From: Reyranella sp. CPCC 100927
Lineage (GTDB): Bacteria > Pseudomonadota > Alphaproteobacteria > Reyranellales > Reyranellaceae
DNA: 64,000 nt
Direction: 5' to 3'
Assembly: GCF_007859315.1 (NCBI RefSeq)
Contig: NZ_VOHA01000003.1
Coordinates: 496,001 to 560,000 of the forward strand
This document shows positions 63,644 to 64,000 of this stretch, piece after piece (position 1 is the first letter of the stretch; the number at the start of each line of letters is the position of its first letter). The position numbers and the translations under genes were made by a program. The notes under the pieces were generated by a model that was not told the DNA's origin, did not search any database, and worked only from the letters and a program-made list of their open reading frames with translations.

Positions 63644-64000
63644 ATGAAAATCATGCGGATTGCCGTGTACCGGGTCGACTTGCCGCTGCGCGAGGGGACC
63701 TATAGCTGGTCCAGCGGCAAGTCGATCACGACCTATGATTCAACGATCGTCCGGATGGAGACCGACGCCGGCTTGATCGGATACGGCGAAGTCTGCCCGC
63801 TGGGGCCCGCCTACCTGCCGGCCTATGCTGCCGGCGTACGCAGTGGACTGGGCGAACTCGCACCACACCTGCTGGGCCAGGACCCGAGGCAGATCGGTGT
63901 CATCCACCGCGTGATGGACGAGCGTCTGAAGGGGCACGCCTACGTCAAGTCGGCGCTCGACATGGCGTGTTGGGATCTGCTGGGCCAAGCCGCCGGCGTG
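63644..64000 (+). CDS. Enolase-superfamily protein (mandelate racemase/muconate lactonizing type), 3' truncated
   Basis: The first 119 codons run to the window end with no stop. The N-terminal capping domain starts MKIMRIAVYRVDLPLREGTYSW and includes TYDSTIVRMETDAGLIGYGE and LKGHAYVKSALDMACWDLLG, a pattern seen in proline-betaine/hydroxyproline-betaine 2-epimerase and cis-3-hydroxy-L-proline dehydratase. Catalytic residues lie beyond the window. It is divergent from the amine dehydrogenase. A six-codon frame (63627-63647) with a strong GGAGGGG overlaps its start and could couple translation. Confidence 0.85.
   Translation, partial: MKIMRIAVYRVDLPLREGTYSWSSGKSITTYDSTIVRMETDAGLIGYGEVCPLGPAYLPAYAAGVRSGLGELAPHLLGQDPRQIGVIHRVMDERLKGHAYVKSALDMACWDLLGQAAGV

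Overview
The window is a gene-dense stretch of high-GC DNA, with almost every base in a gene or a short regulatory gap. It looks like an alphaproteobacterial chromosome, probably a metabolically versatile soil or freshwater organism. The signs are many LIV-type and Dpp-type ABC transporters, molybdenum hydroxylases, GntR/IclR/HxlR regulators, palindromic intergenic repeats and a HpnP-like radical SAM protein. The species cannot be named from the sequence. No rRNA, tRNA, CRISPR array, integrase or transposase was seen. The first and last genes are cut by the window edges.

Bases 1-14165 hold a lipid-type biosynthetic cluster. It contains a reducing type I PKS (its KS lies mostly upstream of the window), an alpha-oxoamine synthase whose start overlaps the PKS stop, a short-chain reductase, a KpsS-like capsule/Kdo-transferase-type protein, a membrane sulfatase-fold (LtaS/MdoB-like) headgroup transferase, a cobalamin radical SAM protein and a di-iron fatty-acid/sterol hydroxylase. 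The set matches the logic of sphingoid bases and of fungal sphinganine analogues such as fumonisin: a chain is built on a PKS, released by decarboxylative condensation with an amino acid, reduced, hydroxylated and given a headgroup. This is the most interesting part of the window.

Bases 14169-28630 form a catabolic region. A GntR regulator sits opposite a LIV-type ABC transporter that includes a permease-ATPase fusion. The same strand carries a two-domain VOC (extradiol dioxygenase-like) protein, a Bug/TctC binding protein and a molybdopterin large subunit. A HxlR regulator then faces a complete three-subunit molybdenum hydroxylase of PaoABC type. Bases 28653-38939 (minus strand) are one dpp-type peptide transporter operon with four tandem binding-protein genes.

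Bases 39215-49958 are an amide-use locus. AmiC/AmiR-type regulator genes sit divergently from two amidases, an acetamidase/formamidase and a five-gene amide/urea-like ABC transporter. Bases 50011-63422 hold three SDR genes, a PLP decarboxylase, a DapA-family lyase, a CUT1-type ABC importer, an IclR regulator and a two-gene FAD/iron-sulfur amine dehydrogenase. The window ends in an enolase-superfamily gene. This last region resembles loci for hydroxyproline, proline-betaine or other imino/amino acid breakdown.
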